This document shows positions 1 to 9,239 of a DNA stretch of 64,000 nt, piece by piece. The position numbers and the translations under genes are program-made. The stretch is taken from the NCBI RefSeq assembly GCF_900108365.1, contig NZ_FNWQ01000005.1, positions 248,001 through 312,000 on the forward strand, in the 5' to 3' direction. Every line of letters begins with the position of its first letter. Position 1 is the first letter of the stretch. The notes beneath the pieces were generated by a model. It was not told the DNA's origin, made no database searches, and saw only the letters and a program-made list of their open reading frames with translations. This stretch comes from Chryseobacterium culicis. Its GTDB lineage: Bacteria; Bacteroidota; Bacteroidia; Flavobacteriales; Weeksellaceae.

Positions 1-628
1 TTTTGAAAAGCTCGTAATCATGGGTTCCTATAAGGTAACCGCATACAAAACGGACCTTAAACCCCTGAATATTAAGCCGTCCCAACAGCTTCCTTTCTAT
101 GGAGTACTCTTTATACTGGTATGCTGGGAAAGAGCCGGATTTCAGCAATGTTTCCTCTGCTCCTGTTCTGTAAAATTCCTGGGCATATTTTTTATGAAAA
201 TACAGTACATTCTCCCAATTGGCTGTAAAGCTGTCTTCTGTAAGGTCTTTATATAAGGTTTTCAGATGTTGGGAAAATACACCGCTGTACATTTTCCTGT
301 CGGTCTGAAAGCTGTCTGCCTGTCTTTCCTCGAAGCCTGAAATATATTTATTATTAATGTTAATTTCATTAATAACTGCCAGCATATCATTTTCTTTCTG
401 CTTTTTGATTTTAGTCAGAAGTTCTATGAGGCTGTCTGTATACTGCAGGTGGAAAAGTTCCAGCTTATTGTAATCTAAAGCCGTATTCTCCTGGAACAGA
501 TTGTGGATAATATCAGTTTTGATGTAAATGGATATTATGTCAATATGTTCAAAAAAATTTGCAAGAAGCTTAAGCTTTGTTAATCTTCTTTTGCTTTGCG
601 ACAATATGGTTGCTGCATCATCCCCCAC
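1..628 (-). CDS. Hypothetical protein of the Ter cluster, C-terminus outside window
   Basis: An open frame runs from a GTG at 626-628 to the left edge of the window (209 codons seen, no stop), so the gene is partial. An in-frame TAA lies just upstream and no ATG gives an open frame; the GTG follows TelA by 16 bases and gives a product starting MGDDAATILSQSKRRL. The sequence is largely helical and charged, with a basic segment (residues 8-20) and aromatic-rich C-terminal part; no membrane segment is seen. I do not recognise the family. Position as the last visible gene of the TerD/TelA operon suggests a role in the same stress system. The reading frame is well supported, the start only moderately. 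Confidence 0.7.
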   Translation of the reverse strand, partial: MGDDAATILSQSKRRLTKLKLLANFFEHIDIISIYIKTDIIHNLFQENTALDYNKLELFHLQYTDSLIELLTKIKKQKENDMLAVINEININNKYISGFEERQADSFQTDRKMYSGVFSQHLKTLYKDLTEDSFTANWENVLYFHKKYAQEFYRTGAEETLLKSGSFPAYQYKEYSIERKLLGRLNIQGFKVRFVCGYLIGTHDYELFK

Positions 629-644
629 CTTGGTACCTTATAAA

Positions 645-1820
645 TTAACCTCTGACATTCGCTTTAAGTTCATGCTCCAATGTCTGAAGCTCCTGATCCA
701 GTTTTCTTCGGTTATCTGCTCCCTGCTTCTGGATTTGTTTTACTTCATTCAATGTATTGATCAGCATGGATGTGGTTTCTTTCAATGTTTCTACAGATAC
801 AATAGTCTGCTCATTTGCTTTCGCAACATTCACTGAATTCTGACCAAGACGCTCTGCATTTTTTCTTAAAATTTCTTCTGTAGTAGAAGACACTTTCTGC
901 TGAATCTCAATATTCTGCTGCTGTCTGTACATGGCTACAGCCAGTGAAAGCTGGTTTTTCCATACAGGAAGTGTAGTGGTAAGAATCGTCTGCGCTTTCT
1001 CAGCGATAGAAACGTTGTTGTTCTGTACCAGCCTGATCTGCGGAAGTGACTGCATCATAATTACACGCACCACTTTAAGATCTGCCATTCTTCTGTCTAG
1101 CCTGGCAATAAAATCTCTTTTATCCGCAATCTGATAATCCTGAAAATTCTGAGGAGCAGCCTCCATTTGGGCAAGCTCTGCTGCAGCTCTCTCCATTCTG
1201 ATATTTCCCGCGATGACAAGTTCTTCAATTTGCTTGATAGAATTCACGTTACTTTCAAAAATAGTCTGAAGCACTGCATTATCCTTTGTAGAAGTAATGA
1301 TTCCAGCATTTACCTTGTACGAGATCTGCTCAATATTATTGATAATCTTATCATATTTTGCAAATAAGTTTTCTACCTGAGTCATAACCTTCTTCATGAA
1401 CGGTAACTTACTCAGAAAACTTTTTACTTTATTTCCGTTAAGCTCATCTACATCTACATAATTAAGCTCCACCAGCAAATCATTGATAAGCCCTCCTACT
1501 TCTCCGGAGTTTGATCTTCTTACATTCCCTAAAAAGCTGTCACTCTGATTGGTAAGAGTTTTCTGAAGTTCTGCTCCGAAATTTACAATGGAACCTGGGT
1601 TGGTTTCGTCAATGGAGTTGGCAAGAACTTCATATTTCTGACGTTCTTCTGACTGCAGCTGTGTAAGGTTTACATTTCCTTCTCTATCCACAAGAACTGC
1701 CGGCGCGGCAGGCTGAACAGGCTGAGCCGGAGTTGGAGGAACCATTGGGGTAGGTTCAAAGGTTTTAAGAGGTTCTATTGATCCCAGTGGATCTATGGGT
1801 TGATTTTCCTGATTGTCCAT
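645..1820 (-). CDS. telA: Toxic anion resistance protein TelA
   Basis: A 391-residue protein matching the TelA/KlaA family (toxic anion resistance). The N-terminus is a proline-rich low-complexity stretch (residues about 8-45, repeated PTP/PAQP), followed by the family's long helical body with the 'LGNVRRSNSGEVGGLINDLL' type segment near residues 97-116 and a coiled-coil C-terminus rich in Q, E and K. It starts 2 bases after TerD ends and is followed by the partial gene at the window edge, so it belongs to the same minus-strand operon. The family is linked to tellurite and membrane-stress resistance, but its biochemical activity is not settled. Cytoplasmic; no signal peptide. Confidence 0.9.
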   Translation of the reverse strand: MDNQENQPIDPLGSIEPLKTFEPTPMVPPTPAQPVQPAAPAVLVDREGNVNLTQLQSEERQKYEVLANSIDETNPGSIVNFGAELQKTLTNQSDSFLGNVRRSNSGEVGGLINDLLVELNYVDVDELNGNKVKSFLSKLPFMKKVMTQVENLFAKYDKIINNIEQISYKVNAGIITSTKDNAVLQTIFESNVNSIKQIEELVIAGNIRMERAAAELAQMEAAPQNFQDYQIADKRDFIARLDRRMADLKVVRVIMMQSLPQIRLVQNNNVSIAEKAQTILTTTLPVWKNQLSLAVAMYRQQQNIEIQQKVSSTTEEILRKNAERLGQNSVNVAKANEQTIVSVETLKETTSMLINTLNEVKQIQKQGADNRRKLDQELQTLEHELKANVRG

Positions 1821-1822
1821 AA

Positions 1823-2380
1823 TTACTTCTGATAAATTGATACAAATTTCTCAAGGCCTTCTCTCTGCCCTGCACCTACTGCCTCGAATTTCCATTCTCC
1901 GTTTCTGTTGTAGATTCTTCCGAATTCTACTGCGGTTTCGATTGAGAAATCTTCGTCCAGTTCATATTTTAAGATTTCCTCATTCGTATCTGTATTAAAA
2001 ATTCTGATGAAAGAATTTCTTACCTGTCCAAAATTTTGTTTTCTGGAATCAGCCTCATGAATGGTTACAACTACTGTAATTTCTTTGATAGCGTCATCTA
2101 TTTTTGTAAGATCAATTCTGATCTGCTCATCATCTCCTGCTCCTTCTCCTGTAAGGTTATCCCCTGTATGGATTACAGATTTGTCCGGAGACTCAAGGTT
2201 GTTATAAAAAATAAAGTGGTTGTCTGAAACTAATTTTTTGTCGTCCCCAAGCAGGAATAAAGAAGCATCAAGGTCGAAAGCTGTTCCTGTAGAAGTATTA
2301 TTGATATCCCATCCTAAACCTACAGTAAATTTAGGTGCGTTAATATTTTCTCGTTGTCCTTTTTGTAAGTTAATAGCCAT
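1823..2380 (-). CDS. terD: TerD family stress protein
   Basis: A 185-residue TerD/TerE-type protein: start MAINLQKGQ, then VGLGWD (about 21-26), the DLDAS motif (37-41) and an acidic GEGAGDDE stretch (about 78-85) that supplies calcium ligands in this beta-sandwich family. Length is normal for TerD. Its ATG lies inside the end of the upstream phosphoribosyltransferase-like gene (11-base overlap), and TelA follows after 2 bases, so translation is probably coupled. TerD proteins act in tellurite resistance and general chemical or phage stress responses, probably as calcium-dependent scaffold proteins. Confidence 0.93.
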   Translation of the reverse strand: MAINLQKGQRENINAPKFTVGLGWDINNTSTGTAFDLDASLFLLGDDKKLVSDNHFIFYNNLESPDKSVIHTGDNLTGEGAGDDEQIRIDLTKIDDAIKEITVVVTIHEADSRKQNFGQVRNSFIRIFNTDTNEEILKYELDEDFSIETAVEFGRIYNRNGEWKFEAVGAGQREGLEKFVSIYQK

Positions 2381-3194
2381 AATATAATTCCGTTTGTGTT
2401 AAAGTATTGATGTTATTTTTATATTCTTTTATTAAATGATAATTGTTACTGATGGCCAGCTCCAAAAGCAGGTCCATCTGTTCCTTTTTTACTTTAGACG
2501 TAAGATAATCAAAATTACTTGAATCCAGGCCTAAAATATATTTTACAATTCTGGTGTTGAACTGGAAATGCTCTTTATTCATTACTTCTGCAACATGATT
2601 TACATTTTTCACTGCATAATAGTTGAAAAAGTTTTCAATCTTCGGATCAAGGTCAAAATTCATCAGCTCTGCGTAGTACAGGAACATAAAGTCTGCTTCC
2701 ACATTATATTCATCCAGGATTCTGTTCACTGTGTATTCATGACTTCCTGTGATTTTTATATCATCTATAAAAATACAAAGTTTTCCTCTCAAAAAATCTT
2801 TATCAATATAATAAGTATCATTGGCGATCAGATTTTTACGGTCTTCAAAATTAAGATTCCCATAATCTGTGATATACGTGTGATTACGATTGATTTTTGA
2901 TAAGATACTGGACTTTTTTCCTTTCTGAAACAGATAAAAATCCAAATGCTTTTTAAAGTAAAAGCATAAAAAATTGGAGGCTGTAGGAATCGCCATATAG
3001 GGGCTTGGAAGCACTACAATCTCTTTATCTGTATTTAAAAGTTCTTCATTTTCGGAAATAAATCCGTCAAATAATTCTTTTGCAAATTTTTCAGCATACG
3101 ACTTATCGCCATATTTGAAATAGCTGTATTCCGCAGGTGAGAAACTAAACTCATCCGCTGAATGAATGTGGTGTAAGCTGTATCTTGTATTCAT
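2370..3194 (-). CDS. Phosphoribosyltransferase-like protein of Ter operon
   Basis: A 274-residue protein with a PRPP-binding loop of the phosphoribosyltransferase fold: hydrophobic strand plus FIDDIKITGSHE at about residues 142-153, and a 'VLPSPYMAIPTAS' strand-loop near 61-73. PRTase-like proteins are known in the biosynthetic arm of Ter systems, where they are thought to help make a nucleoside-like compound or to modify a target. Here the gene sits between a HAD phosphatase (8 bases upstream) and TerD (11-base overlap), which is the expected arrangement. Substrate is unknown. Other possibility: a pyrimidine-salvage type PRTase, less likely given the context. Confidence 0.75.
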   Translation of the reverse strand: MNTRYSLHHIHSADEFSFSPAEYSYFKYGDKSYAEKFAKELFDGFISENEELLNTDKEIVVLPSPYMAIPTASNFLCFYFKKHLDFYLFQKGKKSSILSKINRNHTYITDYGNLNFEDRKNLIANDTYYIDKDFLRGKLCIFIDDIKITGSHEYTVNRILDEYNVEADFMFLYYAELMNFDLDPKIENFFNYYAVKNVNHVAEVMNKEHFQFNTRIVKYILGLDSSNFDYLTSKVKKEQMDLLLELAISNNYHLIKEYKNNINTLTQTELYYGY

Positions 3195-3202
3195 GTTTAT
3201 TG

Positions 3203-3871
3203 TTAGTGTTTAAGTAAATAGGCACTGAAACCAAATTTTTTTGCTCCCTGATAATCTGCCACTGGGTTATCTCCGATGTGAAGAATTTTGTTCAGGGGCA
3301 CATCCTGATCTTTGATCTTATTCTTCACTTCCTGAAAGATCAGCGGATTCGGTTTTGAGCAGTTAATTTCATCAGAATAGATATGGAAATCTATGTACTG
3401 ATCCAGATTTTCATGAATCAGGAATTTTCTCATTGTTTTCCCTTTAATAAATCCTGTGTTGCTCAGAATATTAATCGTTTTTCCCTGATTTTTAATATTT
3501 TCAAAAAAACCATGGATATTTTCAAAAATCACCACCGGTCTGTATTCCAGAAACAGGTCTTCACTTTTTGTATAAAATTCATTAAGCTTCTCTTTATTCA
3601 AGAGTTTAATATCTACATCCAAGGCATTCAAAATCATCAGATATATCTCAAAAGTATCAATATTTCCTCCGGTAACCTCATTGATGGTATTGCAAAGATC
3701 ATCATAATATTTTACGGTTTTCGCAACCTGTTCTATCGGTTTATCTACGTTAAAAAATGAGGAGAACAGCCCCACTCTTTTTGCTTTAAATTCAGGATGA
3801 GATTTGATTAAGGTGAGCCACAGATCAAAAGAAAAATGACAGTGGCTATGGATGTCGATCTCTGTTTTCAA
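3203..3871 (-). CDS. HAD family hydrolase
   Basis: A 222-residue haloacid dehalogenase superfamily phosphatase. Motif I is FDLWLTL with nucleophile Asp16; the usual second aspartate of DxD is replaced by Trp, which is seen in some dehalogenase-like members and may change the reaction. Motif II is INILSNTG, motif III the lysine of CSKPNP, motif IV IGDNPVADYQGA. A cap of about 80 residues lies between motifs I and II. It is the first gene of the minus-strand Ter operon, so the promoter should lie in 3872-4000. HAD and PRTase genes beside TerD/TelA fit the described Ter metabolite module; the substrate is not known. Confidence 0.8.
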   Translation of the reverse strand: MKTEIDIHSHCHFSFDLWLTLIKSHPEFKAKRVGLFSSFFNVDKPIEQVAKTVKYYDDLCNTINEVTGGNIDTFEIYLMILNALDVDIKLLNKEKLNEFYTKSEDLFLEYRPVVIFENIHGFFENIKNQGKTINILSNTGFIKGKTMRKFLIHENLDQYIDFHIYSDEINCSKPNPLIFQEVKNKIKDQDVPLNKILHIGDNPVADYQGAKKFGFSAYLLKH

Positions 3872-4105
3872 TAGGTTTTAAGTTAAAAGTTTTTATTTAG
3901 CTTCTTGAAAAAGATTTAAAATTTTCAATCATCAGAAAGTGTTTGCCTGACTATTCTTCCCAAAGATAAAATTTTTATCATAAAAGCATTACGTTGTTGT
4001 CTGTTTTAAGATATTTTTATGAAATGTGACGAGTTTCACATCCCCTTCCGAAAATGATTTACCCGCCATTTATTTTCCGTTCACAAAAAATATTTTCAAA
4101 AATTC

Positions 4106-4135
4106 TTTGGAAATCAAAAAAAAATTATAATTTCG
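4106..4135 (+). promoter_or_regulatory. Flavobacterial-type promoter of leader/EF-G transcript
   Basis: TTTG at 4106-4109, an 18-base spacer, then TAATTTCG at 4128-4135, one mismatch from the Bacteroidota -7 box TAnnTTTG. Transcription would start near 4141, about 15 bases before the leader ORF. No better match exists between the divergent HAD gene and EF-G. Confidence 0.6.
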
Positions 4136-4155
4136 CAACCGATTAACAATCAACA

Positions 4156-4242
4156 ATGTCAACAAAAATGATAAATATAATAACTTTAAGTCATCCTGTC
4201 AGAGCTGTGTTCTTTGGCAGCACTGAATATTTATCTGAATAG
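4156..4242 (+). CDS. Leader peptide upstream of EF-G paralogue
   Basis: A 28-codon ORF (ATG 4156-4158, TAG 4240-4242) encoding a peptide with the segment HPVRAVFFGS followed by TEYLSE. It lies just after the predicted promoter and is followed 31 bases later by a strong terminator hairpin, then by the EF-G gene 190 bases further on. The sequence TAACAATCAACAAT precedes both this ORF (4144-4157) and the EF-G start (4467-4480), as if the two translation starts share an initiation context. The layout is that of a ribosome-sensing attenuator: stalling on the leader would change folding of the terminator. That function is inferred, not shown; no homologue is known to me. Confidence 0.55.
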   Translation: MSTKMINIITLSHPVRAVFFGSTEYLSE

Positions 4243-4273
4243 TTCTATAGATCTTTTACACTAAAAATATAGT

Positions 4274-4304
4274 AAAGACCTGTCTATTCAGACAGGTCTT
4301 TTTT
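4274..4304 (+). terminator. Terminator (attenuator) between leader ORF and EF-G gene
   Basis: Perfect stem AAGACCTGTC (4275-4284) with GACAGGTCTT (4291-4300), extendable by one T-A pair, closed by a tiny loop and followed by six T (4299-4304). It stands between leader ORF and EF-G, so full expression of EF-G from the 4106 promoter needs read-through. Confidence 0.75.
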
Positions 4305-4494
4305 GCTGCCCTATTTTCAGACTTTAACAATTCGAAAATTTCTGTAATTTGTTAAGATCTCTGAAAATTTCCCTTTGATACAAAATGCAAAAAATGTTTT
4401 ACCGGCCTTATAAGACCGGAGTATATTTTGTGCTCATTTTTTCAGAATCTTTTCTTAATACAGATCTAACAATCAACAATTTAAATTAAACAAA

Positions 4495-6558
4495 ATGAAA
4501 TACAACACACGAAATATAGGGATTATCGCACACGTAGATGCAGGAAAAACAACATTATCAGAAAGACTTCTTTATTATACGGGGCTCATTCATAAAATTG
4601 GAAATGTAGACGACGGAAATACTACCATGGACAAAGATATCCAGGAAAGGAACAGAGGTATTACCATTTCATCAGCTGCCGTTTCTACAGCATGGAAAAA
4701 AGACGATAAAGTTTACAATATCAACATTATTGATACACCGGGGCACATTGATTTCGCAATAGAAGTGGAACGATCTCTACGAGTTCTGGACAGTGTTGTG
4801 GCCGTTTTCTGCGCTTCTTCAGGTGTTCAGCCTCAAACTGAAAATGTTTGGTTCCAGGCTGAAAAGCACGGAGCATCCAAAATCTGTTTCATCAATAAAA
4901 TGGACAGGGTTGGTGCAGACTTCTTTGCAGTTCTTAATGAAATAAAAACCAAACTGAATGCTGTTCCTCTGGCTCTTCAGATTCCGATTGGCGCAGAAGT
5001 ACATTTTGAAGGCGTTATTGATCTTGTAAAAATGAAAGCTTTATACTGGACCGATGAAAACGGTGAAACCGTTGTGGAAAAGGAAATCCCCGCTCAATAC
5101 ATTGCTGAAGCTGATGAATACAGGATAAAATTACTGGAAACTCTAGCAGAAAATGACGAAATGTTTTTTGACATCTTTATGGCAGAACAAACTGCCAACG
5201 TCGAAATGATTTCAGAGGCTATACAAAGAGTCTGCAGATCAGGATCTGCCGTTCCCGTTCTTTGTGGTTCTGCTTTTAAGAATAAGGGAATCCAGCCTCT
5301 TCTTGATGCAGTGGTAACGTATCTTCCGGCTCCTGATCAGCTGGCTGATATAGAGGGAAGAGACCCTCATACGGAAGAAGAAGTACTATTAGGAAGAGAT
5401 GAAGCCAATGTTTTTTCCGGGCTTGTCTTCAAGGTTGTGATTGATAAACATATGGGAAGACTGGCTATGCTTCGTGTATATTCCGGAATGATAACGTCCG
5501 GTGACACAATACTGAATGTGAGAACAGGTGAAAGATACAGGATTTCGAGAATCTTACAGATGCAGTCTGACAAAACCTTATCAATGGAGAAAGCTAAAGC
5601 TGGAGATATCGTAGCTTTAACAGGAATAAAGGATGCCAAAACCGGAGATTCTTTATCTTCTGTGGAAAAGCCGATATTACTGGAAGCCATTACAATTCCG
5701 ACTCCTGTGATCCGGGTTGCTATTGAGCCCAGAACCAATGGTGATGAGAAATCTTTCGGTCTGGTGCTGGCAAAAATCCAGGAAGAAGATCCTTCTTTGG
5801 TCGTAGAAAGAGATCCACAAACCGGGGAAACATTACTTAGTGGATTGGGCGAACTTCATCTTGAGGTGACCCTTGAGAAAATCCGTCTGAATCATGGTAT
5901 TGAAATCAATCAGGGAAAACCTAAAGTTTCTTATCGTGAGATCTTAACGGAAACCAAAGTTCACAGAGAAAAGCTTTCCAAGCAGAACGGAGGAAGTGGT
6001 CAGTTCGCTGATATTACTTTTGAAATAGGACCAAGGAATGATAATGAATATGGATTGGAATTCATCAGTAGGATCAAAGGAGGAGTTATTCCCACTGAAT
6101 ATATTCCTTCTGTTGAAAAAGGCTTCAGAGAAGCCATGGAACATGGACCATTGAAAGGATATCCTTTAGAAAACATGAAGATCACTCTCATAGATGGTTC
6201 TTTCCATGCTCAGGATTCCGCAGCGTTTGATTTTGAAATAGCAGCAAGAGAGGGATTCAGGTCGGCAGCAATAGAATGCAGTCCTAAACTTATGGAGCCT
6301 ATCATGCAGATAGAGATCCAAAGTATTGAGGAATATACTGGTGCTGTCACTGCGGATATCAACAGAAGAAGAGGAATCATCACTTCTATTGATGAAAAAT
6401 CAGGAAGAAAAATCTTTGCCGCGGAAGTTCCGTTAGCATCAACTTTCGGGTACATCTCTGACCTGAGAACGCTGACAAGCGGAAGAGCTTCCATCAGCAT
6501 GAAATTATCACACTATACTTTAGTGCCTGATTTTATCGCGAATGCATTAATAACCTAA
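4495..6558 (+). CDS. Elongation factor G paralogue (EF-G2-like)
   Basis: A 687-residue translational GTPase with all EF-G domains. G motifs: AHVDAGKTT (P-loop, about 13-21), RGITI (switch 1), DTPGHIDF (G3), NKMDR (G4). Domain II, III and the domain IV loop (KQNGGSGQFAD) follow; in the loop the usual GGRGQ arginine is replaced by serine. It is not next to rpsL/rpsG/tuf, so it is most likely a second EF-G, not the housekeeping copy. Length is slightly shorter than standard fusA. Bacteroides EF-G2 is induced on starvation and works with little GTP hydrolysis; whether this one is equivalent is unknown. Upstream leader ORF and terminator suggest attenuation control. A TetQ-type ribosome protection role seems less likely from the sequence. 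Confidence 0.85.
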   Translation: MKYNTRNIGIIAHVDAGKTTLSERLLYYTGLIHKIGNVDDGNTTMDKDIQERNRGITISSAAVSTAWKKDDKVYNINIIDTPGHIDFAIEVERSLRVLDSVVAVFCASSGVQPQTENVWFQAEKHGASKICFINKMDRVGADFFAVLNEIKTKLNAVPLALQIPIGAEVHFEGVIDLVKMKALYWTDENGETVVEKEIPAQYIAEADEYRIKLLETLAENDEMFFDIFMAEQTANVEMISEAIQRVCRSGSAVPVLCGSAFKNKGIQPLLDAVVTYLPAPDQLADIEGRDPHTEEEVLLGRDEANVFSGLVFKVVIDKHMGRLAMLRVYSGMITSGDTILNVRTGERYRISRILQMQSDKTLSMEKAKAGDIVALTGIKDAKTGDSLSSVEKPILLEAITIPTPVIRVAIEPRTNGDEKSFGLVLAKIQEEDPSLVVERDPQTGETLLSGLGELHLEVTLEKIRLNHGIEINQGKPKVSYREILTETKVHREKLSKQNGGSGQFADITFEIGPRNDNEYGLEFISRIKGGVIPTEYIPSVEKGFREAMEHGPLKGYPLENMKITLIDGSFHAQDSAAFDFEIAAREGFRSAAIECSPKLMEPIMQIEIQSIEEYTGAVTADINRRRGIITSIDEKSGRKIFAAEVPLASTFGYISDLRTLTSGRASISMKLSHYTLVPDFIANALIT

Positions 6559-6560
6559 AC

Positions 6561-6600
6561 AAGCAGGGACTGTAGATTTTTCTTACAGTCCTTGTCTTGT
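6561..6600 (+). terminator. Terminator after EF-G
   Basis: Stem GGACTGTA (6567-6574) with TACAGTCC (6584-6591), extended by pairing of flanking CAAG/CTTG, followed by a T-rich tract. It separates EF-G from the convergent SulP gene. Confidence 0.7.
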
Positions 6601-6652
6601 TATTGGGGTTTATCTCTGAATGGATACTGGTACAACAATCAATTCTTATTTC

Positions 6653-8191
6653 TTATTTTTCCGGTATCACTTTATAGGTGGGGTCTTCCTGAATATTAAT
6701 TTCCACTACGGCTTCGGCATTTTTAAGTATTTTCCGGCAGTCTTCACTGAGATGACGCAGATGCAATGTTTTGTGATATTGCTTATAACGTTTGGACAAT
6801 TTGTCCAGAGCATCTATTGCACTCATATCTACAATCCGGCTCTCCTTAAAATCAACTACCACCTGATCAGGATCTCCTACAGGATCAAATTTATCTGTAA
6901 ATGCTGTTACCGATCCAAAAAATAAAGGACCGTATATTTCGTAATATTTCACCCCGTTTTCATCCACATATTTTCTTGCCCTTATTCTTTTGGCATTATC
7001 CCATGCAAAAACCAATGCTGAAATGATCACTCCTATTAAAACCGCTAAAGCCAGATTATGTAAAATTACCGTAATCACAGCTACTGTAACTCCCACAAAA
7101 ATATCCGATTTTGGCATTTTATTCACAATCCTGATGGATACCCACTGAAAAGTACTGATAGCAACCATCATCATTACTCCTACTAAAGCAGCCATCGGAA
7201 TTTTCTCTATTACAGGTGCTCCACAAAGAATAATAATAAGAATCAGCAGCGATGCTATTATTCCTGATAATCTGGCTCTGGAGCCTGCATTAAGATTTAC
7301 AAGAGTTTGTGCTACCATCGCACAGCCTCCCATTCCGCCAAAGAAACCATTGGTAATATTGGCCAATCCCTGCGCCACAGATTCTTTGTTTGCACTTCCT
7401 TTGGTATTGGTAATTTCATCCACCATAGATAAAGTCAGAAGAGATTCAATTAAACCTACACCGGCCATAATAAGGGCATAGGGAAAAATAACCTGTAAAG
7501 TTTCCAGAGAAAAAGGGATCTGTGGAATATGAAAGACTGGAAGATTCCCACTGATATGAGCAATATCTGCCACTGTCTTTGTTGGAATATCAAATCCGAG
7601 AACTACAGCAAATACCACGATGATAGCTGCCAGGGAAGCCGGAACAACTTTTGTAATTTTTGGAAAAAAATAAACGATAACAATGGTAAGAGCAGTAAGG
7701 CCTGCCATAATATACAAAGGCATTCCCTGCAGCCAGTTTACAGTTCCGCTTGCATCGGTTATTTTGAACTGCTCTACCTGCGCCATAAAAATAATAATGG
7801 CCAGACCGTTTAGAAATCCGTACATAACAGGCTGTGGAATCAGCCTTACAAATTTACCCAGCTTAAAAATCCCTACCATCATCTGAAATATTCCCGCAAG
7901 CACAACCGTGGCAAAAAGATATTCTACCCCATGAGATTTTATAAGAGCAATGAGCACAACAATAGTTGCTCCTGCTCCCCCGGAAACCATCCCCGGACGC
8001 CCACCTAAAACAGCCGTTACAAGCCCCATCATAAAAGCGGCATAAAGCCCTATAAGCGGAGACAGACCGGCCAGGATAGCAAATGACAGAGACTCAGGAA
8101 TCATTGTCATCGCCACAGTAAAGCCGGCAAGCAATTCATTCTTGTAATTTATTTTTTTCGAAAAGTCGAATAAGCTTAATGTATTTTTCAT
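6653..8191 (-). CDS. SulP family inorganic anion transporter
   Basis: A 512-residue integral membrane protein of the SLC26/SulP family. The N-terminal TM1 region has AGFTVAMTMIPESLSFA, TM3 has PGMVSGGAGAT, and the family signature QPVMYGFLNGLAIIIFMAQV follows; about 12-14 hydrophobic segments cover residues 20-400. A cytoplasmic STAS domain forms the last 110 residues (VVVDFKESRIVDMSAIDAL). Members move sulfate, bicarbonate or other anions; the substrate cannot be read here. It stands alone, convergent with EF-G. Confidence 0.9.
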   Translation of the reverse strand: MKNTLSLFDFSKKINYKNELLAGFTVAMTMIPESLSFAILAGLSPLIGLYAAFMMGLVTAVLGGRPGMVSGGAGATIVVLIALIKSHGVEYLFATVVLAGIFQMMVGIFKLGKFVRLIPQPVMYGFLNGLAIIIFMAQVEQFKITDASGTVNWLQGMPLYIMAGLTALTIVIVYFFPKITKVVPASLAAIIVVFAVVLGFDIPTKTVADIAHISGNLPVFHIPQIPFSLETLQVIFPYALIMAGVGLIESLLTLSMVDEITNTKGSANKESVAQGLANITNGFFGGMGGCAMVAQTLVNLNAGSRARLSGIIASLLILIIILCGAPVIEKIPMAALVGVMMMVAISTFQWVSIRIVNKMPKSDIFVGVTVAVITVILHNLALAVLIGVIISALVFAWDNAKRIRARKYVDENGVKYYEIYGPLFFGSVTAFTDKFDPVGDPDQVVVDFKESRIVDMSAIDALDKLSKRYKQYHKTLHLRHLSEDCRKILKNAEAVVEINIQEDPTYKVIPEK

Positions 8192-8800
8192 TGATGTGCA
8201 AAGGTATGGACTGTCTCACTGGTATACAATTTTTCTTTTTATCATTTCTTTATGATGACGCTAAGGAATTTACATAATTCGTTCAGCGATTGTTATTATC
8301 TGTTAATTTTAATTAAAATAAATATATAAAGTATATTTTTTACATTTTCATCTCATATTGCTAATTTTTTTTGTTTACATTTGGAAGCGGATAAGCAATT
8401 ATTTGGTACTAATCAGAAATTCAACGCGTAAAAAGCTGTTTACGATTTTCACACAGCTTTCGCTTACAGAATTTATAAAAACCTTAATAGGTTATATGTT
8501 ATTTTACACAAATGGCAGAAAGAGAAGTTTGAAAGAGAGAAGAGGAAATCCATTAAAATAAAGAATATAACCAAAGATATTAAGGTGCTCCCTACCCGCC
8601 TGTTGCAGATTGGTTAACTGTTAATCCATTTATTAAGACCGCTATCTTAGTAAACATATTTTCAATATTCTAAATCATAATTTCTATTTTTTATCAATTT
8701 CAAATACAATCAACCTCTTTTCTACCATAGCAGACAATACAAACGCCCTATTTTCGTTTTTTTGATATAAATTTTAACAAAAGAACAATATTCAGTAAAA
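8192..8800. other. Intergenic region, no gene recognised
   Basis: About 600 bases of AT-rich sequence between the SulP start and the first HTH gene. It must hold the SulP promoter (minus) and the promoter for 8801 (plus). A 67-codon frame at 8358-8561 has no family features, poor start context and biased composition and is not called. No stable hairpin or RNA gene was seen. Confidence 0.4.
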
Positions 8801-9229
8801 ATGTTATATAAAGAAATCCATATTGGAAAGTTTATTAAGGAAAGAGTAGACGAAAATGAAATAACAACGGAGAGGATATGCAAATTTTTAGGTAAAGATG
8901 AAAGTACTGTTGAAATGATGTATGACAGCAGATCAATGGACACAGATCTTCTCCTTAGATGGAGCAAATTATTGGAATACGATTTTTTCAGACTCTACAG
9001 TTCACACTTAATTTTATATGCACCTCCTTCTGCCATTAATAAAAACCAGCAGAAATCCGAAAAAACGCCCTATTTCAGGAAAAATATTTACACACAGGAA
9101 ATCAAAGACTTTATTCTGAAAAGAATTCTTTCCGGTGAAATGACCCAAAGCGAAGTGATTAAGGAATATTCTATCCCGAAAAGCACGTTGCACAGATGGC
9201 TTCAGAAAGGTGAGAATACAAACGGATAA
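8801..9229 (+). CDS. Small two-HTH protein (transposase-like/regulator)
   Basis: A 142-residue protein. Residues about 5-70 look like an XRE-type helix bundle (KEIHIGKFIKERVDENEI... STVEMMYDSRSMD), and residues about 95-138 form a second helix-turn-helix of the IS3-OrfA kind (SGEMTQSEVIKEYSIPKSTLHRWLQK). Proteins of this type are common in Chryseobacterium and are often labelled transposase, but no catalytic OrfB or terminal repeats are present. The next gene, 10 bases downstream, also ends in an HTH, so they form a pair, possibly DNA-binding regulators. No function is assigned. Confidence 0.75.
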   Translation: MLYKEIHIGKFIKERVDENEITTERICKFLGKDESTVEMMYDSRSMDTDLLLRWSKLLEYDFFRLYSSHLILYAPPSAINKNQQKSEKTPYFRKNIYTQEIKDFILKRILSGEMTQSEVIKEYSIPKSTLHRWLQKGENTNG

Positions 9230-9239
9230 ACATATAAAA

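Noticed and set aside
4495..6558. TetQ-type ribosomal protection protein
   Set aside because: Length, G-domain motifs and domain IV loop follow EF-G; TetQ features near the N-terminus are absent.
8358..8561. 67-codon plus-strand frame
   Set aside because: Poor composition, no family features, AT-rich spacer with no start context.
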